Shown in pieces: positions 24,901 through 31,624 of a DNA stretch of 64,000 nt. The position numbers and the translations under genes are program-made. Within the stretch, counting starts at the first letter, position 1; each line of letters begins with the position of its first letter. The notes under the pieces were generated by a model that worked only from the letters and a program-made list of their open reading frames with translations, was not told the DNA's origin and ran no database searches. Where the stretch lies: assembly GCA_024195265.1 (NCBI GenBank), contig JAJLRJ010000013.1, forward strand, positions 12,935,322-12,999,321. Direction: 5' to 3'. The DNA is from Dendrophyllia cribrosa. Lineage: Eukaryota > Cnidaria > Anthozoa > Scleractinia > Dendrophylliidae.

Positions 24901-27900
24901 TAGATTTTACCTTTACAATCAGCATCTTCAGCTGGGTCCATAATGGAACGTGTAACGAAACCACGAGTTTGTAACCTGATCCGAGAGGAACTGGCACTAG
25001 TAAACAAAATGGCGGGTGAATGCCACGGAGAACGCCACGGAACTCTAAACGTTGCAAAGCTTACTTGATCTGGCCTATTTCTGAGAGGAATTTTAACCTA
25101 CAATTGGGTAAAATTTTTATTTTTTCTCATTTCATTTTTTTTATGATCCGAGTCAATCTGGATCGATCCGAGTTGATCCGACCCGGACTGGATCCGGTCC
25201 GATCCGATCCGAGTTGATCTGTTCCGACTTTTGTACCTGCCTTGTAACAATCGTAACAAAGTTTGGAAAAATCTCAACACTGATATCTCCGCAAGACTAC
25301 TGAAATGCTCCAAACCCAACATGCAGTTTAACACTACAAAGGACATAACATTCACAAAAGCTTGCAAAATGGCTCACAATCAATACATCATATTCAACAT
25401 TATTGCACAGATTTCCAGTTTAATGCATCTCACAGAAGGACTGATAGTTATTAAAGGATTACTGTATTTCAATGAAACAATGTATTCCAAACAATATATT
25501 TGACATGGAGAGTCACCCTAACCCTAACCTAAACCTACAGTGTAACCCTAAAACTGTAATGTTCAGGCTTAATCTCAAACCCTGGCTGCAAAATGATTTG
25601 TGAACATGTAAATCACCTTGGCCCCAACTTAACTCTAACCCTCAAACCGTAATGCTGAGGGCTAATCACAAACCCTGGCTACAAAATAATCTGTTGTATG
25701 GTAAGTCACCCTGACCCCAACTCAACTCCTACCTTCAAACAATAAAAAATATATATAGATAGGCAGAGCCTAACAGCGTAGCACTATGAACAAGCTTAAC
25801 TAAGGTGAAAGGTCGGAAGCACAAGAATTAAGATTGATGACCGGGCTATTTTTCAATTTTAGCAATTGTCAAAAAACAGTATTACCCGACTGTCTGCACA
25901 GTACATTTAGACCGTACAAAAGTTCACAAAAACAACTTTTCTCTGTCTAGAATAACAGGTACGACTAACTTCCGAATAAAATACAGTTTTTGTTTGTCAA
26001 AAATTGCCCGAGAAACTGATTTGGAAATCAAAATTGCAAAAATACACAAACATATTTGTATAAGGCGACGTGAGTGAAGACAGAAAATCTAAGTCTTGTT
26101 TTGTTTACATAAAATCGCTTTTCAATCTATGTAATGAATGAACAAGCACATAAAAATGGACAACACAATCTTCTTTCGAAAAATTTTATTCAAATCTTCA
26201 TTAGTTTATGTTTAAAAGTAAAACACGTTCCATTTATCATAGCGCATCAAGGCAGAGCTGTCCTCGATGAAATTCAAGATAACAACACGACTTAATTTGA
26301 GCACGTTTCATAAACAGGTCTCCAAAACTTAAGATAACACAAAGAAAAAGTCAATCAAAAATTGATATCAACATAAATTCCCATCGAAAAATGTGATTTA
26401 TTTTACCTTTAAAGCACTGGACTGCTTGGAAATTCGTTAAAACTCTGCTTCTTCGGTTCTGAAATCTGTAATAAAAACAAGGCATCTCCCCGCATTGCTC
26501 CTGCATTGATCATGTTGATAATATGAAGTTCCTCGAAGCAAGATTTTATCCCTAAAAGCTCTTTTTTTTCCACTAAAGCGGCTTCTGAGTATCCCTTAAT
26601 TAGTATCCCTGTCTTGAGTAGCAAAGCGCGAAAAAATGCAGGGAAATAACGACTTTACTGCTCCGCCTAACACTGCGAAAGATCCAACTTTTCTAAAAAG
26701 TGTTTACCAAGCTGACGGCTCTGTAGCCGCGCGTGTAGGCGACACACATGTTGCAGACACGCGCCCACGAAACATTCCGCTAGCCATGACCATGAAAAAT
26801 GATGGGCTAGGTTCTATGAGTATGGGGCTGCACAGCCGGGCCTTCGGCCTGGCGAGTGCTCCGCTATAAACTAGTTAGAAAAAAATTACCTAGTAGTTAA
26901 AAAAAATTACCTAGTAGTTAAAAATAAAATGAACTAAAAATAAAAATTACCTGCAACATATACATGGAAAATATTTTTTCAATAGAAAATAATTCTGAGG
27001 CAGGTTTGGCTTGAATACATCGAGGGGTCAGTTAAATCGGTGGGACCATACACCATTGTCACAGAACAAACACATGCAATCCCCAGGGAAAGTGCTGAAC
27101 CGACGGTCCCCCGAATCTGGTCCCAGAACCCCCCTTTTTTATATGTGTTAGGCAAGTTTTCCCATACATTTGCAGTTTCTATTAAAAAAATTAATGTAAA
27201 CTAATAATGCAATGTGCTAGGAATTTGCAAAACAGATCTTTGTTATTTTGCTTGAAAAGGTGTCAAAATTCTCCACTTACTTATTTTTAAGCTTTTCAAA
27301 AGCCTATAGGATTGGCGACAATTGCATGTTACAAGAATCACATAGCGCAAGTGTAGCACACAGCACGATTTGTGCATGATTTGCATTTCACAAGAGGGTG
27401 GTAACAGTACATGTATTCCTTTCAAGGAAAGGTATACATCATATATTTAACTATCTAATTTCCACCAAACCATTCACTTTTACTTACATGATTGGCTGAA
27501 TGAGCAACACGCTGCTTTTTCCCTAATCCCAAAGTATCTGCCATGGAAGATTGCTTCTCTTCAGCAGTTAATGGCACTGCTGCAGCTGCAGGTAATATTT
27601 TCTTCCCTAGTAATTCTTTTACTGGGCTTTTGACAGGTAAATCCTCAACCCACGCAGAGTCATGTTGTGGTTCATATTCATCCCAAATCCGCTTGAGATG
27701 ATTGTCTTCATCGGAGCTTGAATCGCAGTTTGCTGGACTTAATGCATCACTGTCATCGCTTATTAAAATTGAAACACCCTTAGAAAACTTCTGTTTCAAG
27801 TCTTTGCGCTTATCCAATCCTCTTGCCTCCAATTTAGAGCCTTTTGAAGTTTTAACTGGAGATGTTCTTTCTGTACTTTTCTTTTGTTTTTCAACTTTGC

Positions 27901-30900
27901 TAATTTTTGGGGTCTTTTTAGTGGAGCCAAAGAAATTTATGTCAGCATCAGAAATATTAACTTGTTTCTTTAGCCCATGAGTACTTTCTACTGGTACCTC
28001 TTCGGCGGGATTTTTTCTTTTTAATGTTACAGCACCATCAACAACAAGTTTATGTTTCTTTGGAATAATATATGCTGCTTCCTTTAGCTTACTGTCCTTG
28101 CTATGGGATGATGTTTTCTTAGAAAATTTAATTTGCTGAAATGATTTTGATGCTGACTTCAAAAATTGATCTAGTGTAGTAGGTCCTTGTTTAATACAAC
28201 CATCATTCCCTTTTAAATGTTTTAATTCCCTAACGTCCTCAGACCCCTTTGCCGAAGAGTCAGGAGAGATAGCATCTGTGACACAAGGCAATTGTTGTGA
28301 TTTTCTTTTCTTTAATATTACATCTGATGAGGGCATATAATCTTTACATCCTTCAACTAAAGTTTTCGTTGTTGTTGTTGTTTTAAGCTGAACAGATTTT
28401 CTTTTCCTTGATAATATTTTATCAGGTTTCTCCTCAGTGGATGCATTAGATTTCTCCTTTGTGAGAGTATCAAAATTCTCCTTAGTTACTGCGAGGTCAT
28501 GCTTTTCTGCCATATGATCGTGGCATGAGTCTGTCAGTAGTTCATCTGCAATTTTCTCTTTTACATCAGAACAAAGGAGAGCTTCATCTGATATATCCTT
28601 CATTACCTCTTCTTTCACTTGTGCATCCTTACAAGGATCATTTAAGTTTGTTTTGGCAGTTTCACTGCTCACAACAGCTTCATTATTTATGTTTGTTGAG
28701 GCAGATGTTTTACTGTCAAAACTCGAGACACTGATAGCATTTGATACTGGATTTGTTTTTGCATCCAAGCTTTTGCATGTGCTTAAATTATTGCTCACAC
28801 TTGAAGGATGTGAAATGAGCCCAATAATTTGCTTCTCCTCATCAGTAAGAGAAGCAAAAGGCTGCTCTGTATCATCAAATGATTCAATACTGTTCCTGTC
28901 AGTTCTTGCTGAGTCGTCCACAGTGGCTGTTTTATCAGAGGAATCCTCAAGGCCAGACTGTTTGCTAGTTTCCTCATTTGATTTTTTCAGAATGCTTTTT
29001 ACTGCTGTAGTTGGGGTTGTTTTGTATTTGTCTTCATCATGAGACTGGTGAGAATTTCCAGTCTTAACATCAGAAGCTGCTACTGCAAGTTCAGTGACTT
29101 TACTTACATGCTGCACAGAATCTCCAGCAGAGTGATGTTCTTCAGCTGTTTTATGCTTACGAGGGGATATTTTGCTCTTTGAATTCTTGAGTCCTGTTTA
29201 CAATAAAAGAAAATTTACTTGCTTGCATTCCATAATATAGATATTAGCCTATTAAAGGTAAATATTTCAATGTTTATAAAACAACATGTCTTTGCATTAT
29301 ATTTCCAGTGTTTCTCAGATTTCATTTTTAGTATTTTTTTTTTACCCAGTCTGGATACAATGGAACTTCTACTTTGGGATACCTTCATTAAAAGAACATT
29401 TCTCCTGGTTGCACATATAATCTTAATTGTATTATCACCTCTATTAAGGGGACAGGGGACAGTTACCGTACTTATTCGATTAAGCGCCCTGGGTGCTTAT
29501 TTCATTTTGGGACCTTAAGGGTGGGCGCTTTCGAGGTCGTCGCTTTTTCAAGGGAGGGTGCTTATTATGTTTTCAACATTTTCACTGCGTGAGGATATTT
29601 TTAGAGAATAACAAAGCAAAGGATAACAAGTTTATTTTATTTCAACCAAGCAAAACATAGTTTAAAAGCGAACAGGAGCATAGTATAAACAGTAACTGTC
29701 AGTCAAAAAATTAAATCTAAAGCCACCTTCGGAACACAATTGATGCTCATCTTACGTCATGCTGGGGTAGTACAAAAATGTTTTTTTTTTTTTTGGGGGG
29801 GGGGGGGGGAGAGGAGGGGGGGGGGGGGGCAGAATGACAACAATTCAGGACCCAAAAATCACAGTTACCATATTTTCTCGATTAAATGCCAGGCCCCAAA
29901 TAAACGCCAGGTATAATAAAGGAAGTTGTAAGCCCCTCAAACGTTTATTAATTTTGTGGTATGATAAACTTAAATGCCCACCTTCACCCAAAATGCTGTG
30001 TGCACTGTGATCACTTTCTGTGCTGAATTTCGTGCAACATGAAATTCATGCTTGAATACGTGCAACCAATCATATCACGCGTATGAACAATGGAACATTT
30101 CAAAACAAAAACAAACGACCGCAACGTCTTTTGGGCGAAGGTCGGCTGCCAAGAAAAACAAATAATAACCCTTTCTTTCAAAATGGCAGGCAAGAAAAAA
30201 CTGCTGATTCAAAGAAACGCCGGGTTCACTAGGCATGTAGATCCACCTTGTACAGCATAATGATCACTAGTAATGCAAATGTTTTGAGTGGTATGCTGTG
30301 AAATTAATATCCTCCACGAAGTTAATTGATTTTTTGGGGAGTGTGAATAGAGTCCTAAAGTGTGACATCACAAAAACTTAAATTTGTGAAATTATGGGAT
30401 TTGATTAGATATTTGAGAGAGCATGAAGAAAAAAGCCTGCTTGCCAAAAATTAGCATCTTATTGGGGGAGGGCGTAAGGGGGGTCCGAAAACCGCAAAAC
30501 CACGCAGAAAAACGTTTAAAAAAAAACGCAATACCGCATCCAAAATTTACGAAAACCTATGAAATTTATGAAAACTGCAAACCACTGAGTCTTATAAAGC
30601 CGCAATACCGCATGTCAAAATTTTTTTTACGTAAAACTGCACCAAAAATAACGCAAAACCGCATCACCGCAAACCCTTACGCCCCCTCTTATTGCAATTT
30701 GGGGGTGAGATATGAGCATGTTTTTTGACTCCATACATACCTTTCTAATTTTGCCTCTGTTGCTAACGTTAGAAACAGAGGCAAAATTAGAAAGGTATGT
30801 ACATGTATGTAGTCAACACTCCAAGTGCCAATATCTCACTCCCATGGTTGATACCATTATTGTAGCATCAACAGATAAAAAATTGTAATATTGATCCATT

Positions 30901-31271
30901 AAAGTATAAGTGATGGAAAATACTGGGAACTATTGCCAGCCACCTTAAGACTATATTGATACATAAAAATGTTCTAGAATCACGTTAAAAGACTCGAGAT
31001 CACTGCAGGTTTGAATGGGTCATCTAAAAGCTGTTCTTTGACGAAATAAAATCCTTCATTCCTAATTTCCATTTTTCAAATGAAGAAAAAAATAGCATTA
31101 TCACAAACATCACCATTAGATTCAGACTAAAACTACGTTCATTGTACATTGTTATCACAATTTTTACGTACCAGGTTTGCTGTGTCGAAAGTGGCAATAT
31201 GGCCGGTGGCACAAACCGTGAACAAAGAAAGGGCAGTTTGTGCTCCGAAAATATCCCGCTGTTGGAAACAT
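800..31271 (-). CDS. REXO1: REXO1, RNA exonuclease 1 / Elongin-A-binding protein, complete, 13 coding exons
   Basis: Coding exons, 5' to 3' on the minus strand: 31271-31172, 29193-27488, 17751-17647, 14833-14615, 13732-13480, 13201-13064, 12436-12323, 11354-11293, 6652-6548, 5814-5699, 3793-3655, 2921-2801, 918-800. I joined them by GT/AG sites and reading phase; the total is 3297 nt, 1098 residues plus TAG. Domains in order: N-terminal CX7CX4CX3H zinc-finger-like motif (residues 13-30); long Ser/Lys-rich low-complexity region (about 34-602); EloA-BP1 domain (about 690-740); a CX2CX16CX2H motif followed by [14 protein letters not shown]; then a DEDDh exonuclease with D931 and E933 (MDCEM), D1014 (GHSLESDL), H1063 and D1068 (GHDSHED). 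The family (yeast Rex1, animal REXO1) is a nuclear 3'-5' exoribonuclease that trims structured RNA 3' ends; the animal protein binds Elongin A. Human REXO1 is of similar length. Nothing looks broken. The weakest junction is the exon 5 donor (GTGTCA), which phase supports. Introns 2, 3 and 8 hold most of the transposons. Confidence 0.95.
1459..1711. mobile_element. Foldback/MITE-like element, termini GGCTGGTT...AACCAGCC
   Basis: Inverted ends (GGCTGGTTCCCACTAGCG on the left, CGCTAATGGTAACCAGCC on the right) enclose about 250 bp. The interior is rich in ATTCCGAT/ATCGGAAT-type inverted motifs and has no coding capacity. It lies in REXO1 intron 12. The end sequence resembles that of the elements at 6932 and 34863, so the three may be related. 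Confidence 0.75.
1899..2246. mobile_element. Foldback/MITE-like element built from GATCGTAGCGATC motifs
   Basis: The ends GCCTGGTTTCCATATGATCG and its reverse complement bound a 348-bp unit. Most of the interior is short inverted GATCG/CGATC words, so the strand can fold along its whole length. The copies of CATATGGAAACCA inside suggest internal reshuffling. It lies in REXO1 intron 12. Confidence 0.82.
2801..2921 (-). CDS. REXO1: REXO1 exon 12 ([13 protein letters not shown] block)
   Basis: Residues 1020-1060. It starts [18 protein letters not shown] and continues [20 protein letters not shown], one of the most conserved stretches of the REXO1/REX3 exonuclease domain. The acceptor is TTCTCAG and the donor GTGAGT. 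It ends in phase 1. Confidence 0.95.
3430..3607 (-). mobile_element. tRNA-derived SINE (tRNA-Ser-like head)
   Basis: On the minus strand the head near 3607 has a box A (TGGTCGAGTGG), an anticodon-arm-like GGGCTTGAAATCC with TGA at the anticodon position, and a box B-like GAGTTCAAGTCCC. A second arm follows, and the 3' end is a run of T. This is the layout of a SINE derived from tRNA-Ser. It lies in REXO1 intron 11. Confidence 0.8.
3655..3793 (-). CDS. REXO1: REXO1 exon 11 (exonuclease motif [10 protein letters not shown])
   Basis: Residues 973-1019. The translation includes [16 protein letters not shown] and [17 protein letters not shown]1014 is the third catalytic acid. The acceptor is ATTAG and the donor GTATTT. 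It ends in phase 0. Confidence 0.93.
3845..3935. repeat. G/A-rich low-complexity tract
   Basis: Runs of GAGGGGAGGGG-type purine repeat in REXO1 intron 10. The plus strand is G-rich and could form G-quadruplexes. Confidence 0.85.
4680..4915. mobile_element. Penelope-like element 3' end fragment
   Basis: It contains GCGCTCGAAACGCC preceded by GACTTTGGGCTT, then a TTTTTACGGTG and CTCAGTTGA block. The copy at 5985-6115 shares the same order of blocks, and the coding Penelope copy near 24240 has a similar core. No coding part is present here. It lies in REXO1 intron 10. Confidence 0.6.
5699..5814 (-). CDS. REXO1: REXO1 exon 10 (exonuclease beta-sheet, VDYNTR)
   Basis: Residues 935-973. The translation starts [15 protein letters not shown] and includes GVYDTF and RPIVDYNT, family-conserved blocks directly after motif I. 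The acceptor is TTTTAG and the donor GTACAA; it ends in phase 2. A longer open frame starting at 5775 is only part of this exon plus read-through into the intron. Confidence 0.93.
5907..5945. repeat. Poly-G tract
   Basis: A nearly pure run of about 35 G in REXO1 intron 9. The exact length is unreliable in an assembly. Confidence 0.9.
5985..6115. mobile_element. Penelope-like element 3' end fragment
   Basis: CCGACGAAGGGCTAGCGCTC followed by GAAACGTC and the TTTTTACGGTGG / ACTCAGTCGATAAAAC blocks. The small stem GGGC-TAGC-GCTC between CGACGA and GAAAC matches the hammerhead-like core seen at 24238-24265. It lies in REXO1 intron 9. Confidence 0.65.
6548..6652 (-). CDS. REXO1: REXO1 exon 9 (exonuclease motif I, MDCEM)
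   Basis: Residues 900-934, from [14 protein letters not shown] to LFAMDCEM. D931 and E933 are the first two metal-binding acidic residues of the DEDDh fold. Phase is 0 at both ends and the donor is GTATTT. It is separated from exon 8 by 4.6 kb of intron filled mostly by an inverted-repeat transposon. Confidence 0.93.
6716..6724. repeat. Target-site duplication GAGAGACAG (left)
   Basis: Nine bases identical to 10391-10399 on the other side of the 3.67 kb element. Confidence 0.85.
6932..7115. mobile_element. 184-bp foldback element, copy 1 (AAGGCTGGTTTTCACTAGCG family)
   Basis: A near-perfect hairpin: GCATAAGCATAAGCACAAGC, then CAGACTCAGTAACGTGTTGA on the left arm, with its reverse on the right arm and a central CAATTG-rich loop. 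The copy at 34863-35046 has the same length and is nearly identical, so both come from one recently active family. It is non-coding. Confidence 0.92.
7118..9014. mobile_element. 1.9 kb TTAA-flanked inverted-repeat element
   Basis: The ends AGTGCCTATGAAATGAAATT and the reverse at 8995-9014 are flanked by TTAA on both sides (7114-7117 and 9015-9018). Inner inverted blocks (AAAGTGGCTCCAATTT near 7253, reversed near 8859) extend the arms. TTAA duplications are typical of piggyBac and Kolobok families. I see no open frame for a transposase, so this is a non-autonomous copy. It abuts the 184-bp foldback. Confidence 0.85.
9376..9835 (-). pseudogene. RecQ-like helicase fragment (motifs I and Ia), frameshifted
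   Basis: Reading down from 9835 on the minus strand: [20 protein letters not shown], then [15 protein letters not shown] (Walker A, helicase motif I), then [12 protein letters not shown] (motif Ia). The frame breaks at a tandem ATCGACG duplication near 9590-9600. It resumes in another frame as [17 protein letters not shown], as expected for RecQ. Only the first part of the helicase domain is present. It lies inside the 3.67 kb inverted-repeat element, so it is a captured or element-borne remnant and not a host gene. Confidence 0.75.
9875..10194 (+). mobile_element. tRNA-derived SINE with conserved central domain
   Basis: Box A (TGGTCTAGTGG) and box B (GGTTCGAAACC) are followed by CTCCACCCAGGTGTATAAAT and GATGGACTAGCATCCCATCC. 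This resembles the Nin central domain reported in cnidarian and other metazoan SINEs. A 13-bp duplication TTGATCACGACGC flanks it at 9862-9874 and 10195-10207. It inserted into the RecQ-bearing element. Confidence 0.85.
10391..10399. repeat. Target-site duplication GAGAGACAG (right)
   Basis: Matches 6716-6724. Confidence 0.85.
11293..11354 (-). CDS. REXO1: REXO1 exon 8 (SYSCC...GCC motif)
   Basis: This 62-nt exon covers residues 879-899: [20 protein letters not shown] and a final lysine. It matches the Cys-rich motif that precedes the exonuclease domain in REXO1 proteins. The acceptor is TTTGCAG and the donor GTACAT. It ends in phase 0. Confidence 0.92.
11438..11741. mobile_element. 304-bp foldback element
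   Basis: ACAAAAATATAAGGATTTGT on the left is matched in reverse at the right end. Further paired blocks lie inside (TTTTATCGTGAGTTT, GATGTCTATCTGTT, TTCTTGACGG). It lies in REXO1 intron 7, about 85 bp upstream of exon 8 in transcript order. The short open frames over it are not genes. Confidence 0.85.
12323..12436 (-). CDS. REXO1: REXO1 exon 7 (CX2C...CX2H motif)
   Basis: Residues 841-879. It carries [19 protein letters not shown] and [14 protein letters not shown], a CX2CX16CX2H arrangement likely to bind zinc. The acceptor is TTTTCAG and the donor GTGAAG. It ends with one G that pairs with GT of exon 8. Confidence 0.94.
12437..13063. other. REXO1 intron 6
   Basis: AT-rich intron. I see no gene, repeat or structured element in it. 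Confidence 0.7.
13064..13201 (-). CDS. REXO1: REXO1 exon 6 (ENGYPR segment)
   Basis: Residues 795-841. The translation includes [14 protein letters not shown] and [18 protein letters not shown], a conserved block between the EloA-BP1 and exonuclease regions in this family. The acceptor is TTCACAG and the donor GTAAGT. The exon ends in phase 1. Confidence 0.93.
13480..13732 (-). CDS. REXO1: REXO1 exon 5 (second part of the EloA-BP1 domain)
   Basis: Residues 711-795. The domain continues as [32 protein letters not shown], followed by a Thr/Val-rich linker. The proposed donor is ACAG|GTGTCA, which is weak. It leaves one G that completes GAA with the next exon, restoring [11 protein letters not shown]. 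The frame stays open beyond it to about 13352, so intron retention would also be readable. Confidence 0.88.
13733..14614. other. REXO1 intron 4 with a poly-G tract
   Basis: Contains a run of about 25 G at 13794-13820, short CCCTAAC-type words near 14460 and otherwise no recognisable element. Confidence 0.7.
14615..14833 (-). CDS. REXO1: REXO1 exon 4 (first part of the EloA-BP1 domain)
   Basis: This 219-nt exon is in phase 0 at both ends and covers residues 638-710. It contains [11 protein letters not shown] and then [31 protein letters not shown], which is the start of the conserved Elongin-A-binding domain. The acceptor is ATAG and the donor GTAACA. Confidence 0.93.
15360..16387. repeat. 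G-rich minisatellite, unit about 113 bp, roughly 8 copies
   Basis: The unit contains AGAGGGATAGAGGAGGGGTG, GGTATATATCCAGGTGAGGG and GGTCATGGGACAAGGAATGG. Copies start near 15500, 15613, 15725, 15840, 15953 and 16066. The array resumes at 17217-17440 after two inserted foldbacks. It lies in REXO1 intron 3. Open frames on either strand here ([14 protein letters not shown]) reflect the repeat. Confidence 0.92.
16388..16544. mobile_element. 157-bp foldback in a (TA)n tract
   Basis: The ends TGTTGTGGTTCAAATTTTTC and reverse, plus an inner pair TTTGAAAATTTTCAAACC. TATATA flanks both sides, fitting insertion at TA. It splits the minisatellite. Confidence 0.85.
16561..17200. mobile_element. 640-bp foldback in a (TA)n tract
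   Basis: The ends CAGCTATTTCAATTAACGTT and reverse at 17181-17200. The arms extend inward through GATGAAAGCT and CAAGACCGCAAGG (mirrored by CCTTGCGGTCTGG). TA repeats flank both sides. No coding sequence is apparent. Confidence 0.85.
17217..17445. repeat. Remainder of the G-rich minisatellite, with a poly-G run
   Basis: It continues the 113-bp unit after the two foldbacks. It includes about 25 G near 17235-17260. Confidence 0.85.
17647..17751 (-). CDS. REXO1: REXO1 exon 3 (residues 603-637)
   Basis: This 105-nt exon is in phase 0 at both ends. It is bounded by acceptor CTGTAG at 17757-17752 and donor GTAGGT at 17646-17641. The translation begins [17 protein letters not shown] and ends SASSTSV. 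The call rests on phase and splice sites between the flanking exons more than on a recognised motif. Confidence 0.78.
17900..19149. other. Non-coding stretch inside the 9.4 kb element
   Basis: No recognisable gene. Open frames at 18122-18543 have no motif I can name. Confidence 0.5.
19150..21655 (+). pseudogene. Non-LTR retrotransposon (jockey/CR1-like LINE), 5' truncated, broken
   Basis: Reverse-transcriptase motifs in order: [72 protein letters not shown] (catalytic). The thumb and C-terminal parts follow to 21431. The endonuclease domain is missing. The frame is broken by shifts near 19400 and 19960 and by in-frame stops near 20222 and 20808. The 3' end has AATAAAG and a (GTT)n tail ending at about 21655, as in elements that prime on short repeats. 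The tail lies immediately before the integrase pseudogene start. Confidence 0.92.
21663..22987 (+). pseudogene. KRBA2/SCAND3-like integrase (transposon-derived), copy 1, frameshifted
   Basis: It starts [20 protein letters not shown], breaks at a stop near 21745 and resumes. It then has [12 protein letters not shown] (H of the zinc motif), [15 protein letters not shown] (first D), [15 protein letters not shown] (second D), [16 protein letters not shown] (catalytic E) and a C-terminal [19 protein letters not shown] domain. At least two frame changes occur, near 21775 and 22290, and one zinc Cys is replaced. This is a Gypsy/Ginger-type rve integrase of the kind co-opted as KRBA2. The 3' end is cut by an inverted LINE scrap at 22988. 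Confidence 0.85.
22988..23223 (-). repeat. Inverted copy of part of the upstream LINE
   Basis: The reverse complement of 20934-21169 in the LINE, with only a few mismatches. It joins the integrase remnant to the Penelope fragment. Confidence 0.93.
23224..24300 (+). pseudogene. Penelope-like element, 5' truncated: RT C-terminus, GIY-YIG endonuclease, 3' end
   Basis: The RT thumb/linker reads [19 protein letters not shown] and [16 protein letters not shown] frame break with TGA lies near 23640. The GIY-YIG domain follows as [29 protein letters not shown]. The tail ends with the hammerhead-like motif at 24230-24275. The RT catalytic part is absent. Penelope-like elements are the main retroelements pairing RT with GIY-YIG. 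Confidence 0.9.
24230..24275 (+). ncRNA. Hammerhead-ribozyme-like core at a Penelope 3' end
   Basis: CTGATGA is followed by a five-pair stem GAGGC-AGCA-GCCTC and GAAAC, then GTC. CTCA before the core can pair with TGAG after GTC to give stem I. Stem III would be almost absent, as reported for minimal hammerheads in Penelope-like elements, which are thought to act as dimers. Activity is not shown. Confidence 0.5.
24422..25242. mobile_element. 821-bp foldback element with 9-bp target duplication
   Basis: Two ~340-bp inverted arms begin AGGCAGGTACAAAAGTCGGA and contain GGATCGGATCGG-type repeats. They are separated by about 130 bp. TGTAACAAT flanks both sides (24413-24421, 25243-25251). Open frames in the arms ([12 protein letters not shown]) are mirror products of each other. 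It is non-autonomous; the 9-bp duplication fits Mutator-like mobilisation. Confidence 0.92.
25508..25745. repeat. Three diverged ~110-bp tandem units
   Basis: Each contains CCCTAAC-like words, a TGTAATG/CGTAATG block, AAACCCTGGCT and a GTCACC-like block. The resemblance to telomere repeat is only local. Confidence 0.65.
25746..27023. other. Right part of the 9.4 kb element, two unassigned open frames
   Basis: A minus frame at 26409-26624 and a plus frame at 26636-26869 (77 codons, ATG start, ending [13 protein letters not shown]) lie back to back, 11 bp apart. I recognise neither. They could be remnants of element genes or chance. Confidence 0.35.
27488..29193 (-). CDS. REXO1: REXO1 exon 2 (large low-complexity Ser/Lys/Thr-rich exon)
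   Basis: This single 1706-nt open exon encodes residues 34-602. The acceptor CAG precedes 29193, and the split glycine codon G|GA joins it to exon 1. The protein is rich in Ser, Lys, Asp and Thr with many basic nuclear-localisation-like clusters (e.g. [22 protein letters not shown]) and acidic stretches, so it is probably disordered. Near its end are the [20 protein letters not shown] segment and a [11 protein letters not shown] motif. The donor GTAAGT begins at 27487, in phase 0. The open frame runs past the donor to a stop near 27455, which is intronic. Confidence 0.92.
29194..31171. other. REXO1 intron 1
   Basis: Contains a GTACTTATTCGATTAAGCGCC-type transposon end near 29470 and a related-looking TCTCGATTAAATGCC word near 29880. 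There is a T/G-rich homopolymer block at 29780-29830, a CCGCA-rich stretch at 30480-30680, and the small hairpin at 30725. No gene. Confidence 0.6.
30725..30816. mobile_element. 92-bp perfect hairpin (miniature foldback)
   Basis: CCTTTCTAATTTTGCCTCTG and its reverse complement around a GCTAACGTTAG loop, with TTGACT...AGTCAA ends. It lies in REXO1 intron 1. Confidence 0.85.
31172..31271 (-). CDS. REXO1: REXO1 exon 1 (start codon, N-terminal zinc-finger-like motif)
   Basis: The ATG lies at 31271-31269. The 33 complete codons contain [17 protein letters not shown] and end SKP; the spacing is CX7CX4CX3H, the signature found at the N-terminus of animal REXO1. The donor GTACGT starts at 31171 and leaves one G for the next exon. 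The first insertion (a foldback element) begins only about 115 bp upstream of this ATG. Confidence 0.93.
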
Positions 31272-31385
31272 TGCAGTGAAAATGCATCAATTTACTACTT
31301 GAACGTTATCAAAACCACACAGTTTCAAGGCAAACCAAAGGAGAACATTATTTTTCTTTCAAATTGATTTCTGAAACCCACACTC
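31272..31385 (-). promoter_or_regulatory. Residual REXO1 5' flank (probable 5' UTR/proximal promoter)
   Basis: About 114 bp of apparently non-repetitive sequence between the REXO1 ATG and the first inserted element. With 57090-57170 and the short remnants near 34735-34750, it makes up all the non-transposon DNA between the divergent genes. No TATA box is evident. Confidence 0.55.
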
Positions 31386-31438
31386 GGGTATATACTTCAT
31401 GCTAACACACCATATAGGGATCCACACCATGTAGGGAT

Positions 31439-31606
31439 TAGACCAATTCCGATTTTTTTTAAAAAATTCATACTTGGCTCCGAGGCTTAGGGGAATAAAA
31501 CAAAAGAAAGAAATTATTCATACCTGAACCTCGATGTGATTTCTTTTGTTTTATTCCCCTAATCCTCGGAGCCAAGTATGAATTTTAATATATCGGAATT
31601 GGTCTA
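31439..31606. mobile_element. 168-bp foldback nested in the left arm
   Basis: The ends TAGACCAATTCCGA and reverse, with an inner pair AATTCATACTTGGCTCCGAG and TTTTGTTTTATTCCCCTAA. TAGGGAT flanks it (31432-31438, 31607-31613), though that word also recurs in the host element. It is missing from the right arm, so it inserted after the foldback arms formed. Confidence 0.85.
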
Positions 31607-31624
31607 TAGGGATCGTATCATAAT

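Larger units (their letters stand above)
17781..27148. mobile_element. 9.4 kb region bounded by ~120-bp terminal inverted repeats (composite element)
   Basis: The left arm 17781-17899 and the right arm 27024-27148 are inverted copies. Shared blocks are ACACAT-TAAAA, GGGGACCGTC, TTTCCCTGGG-ATTGCATG, TTTGTTCTGTGACAATGGTG and GGTCCCACCGATTTAACTGA. Between them are a LINE, a KRBA2-like integrase pseudogene, a Penelope end and an 821-bp foldback. The integrase could have been the transposase of this element, but nested insertions make that uncertain. No target duplication is evident. It occupies almost all of REXO1 intron 2. Confidence 0.75.

Noticed and set aside
24611..25057. Two 89-codon frames on opposite strands sharing a CLLVPVPL word
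   Set aside because: They are mirror readings of the two arms of the 821-bp foldback.
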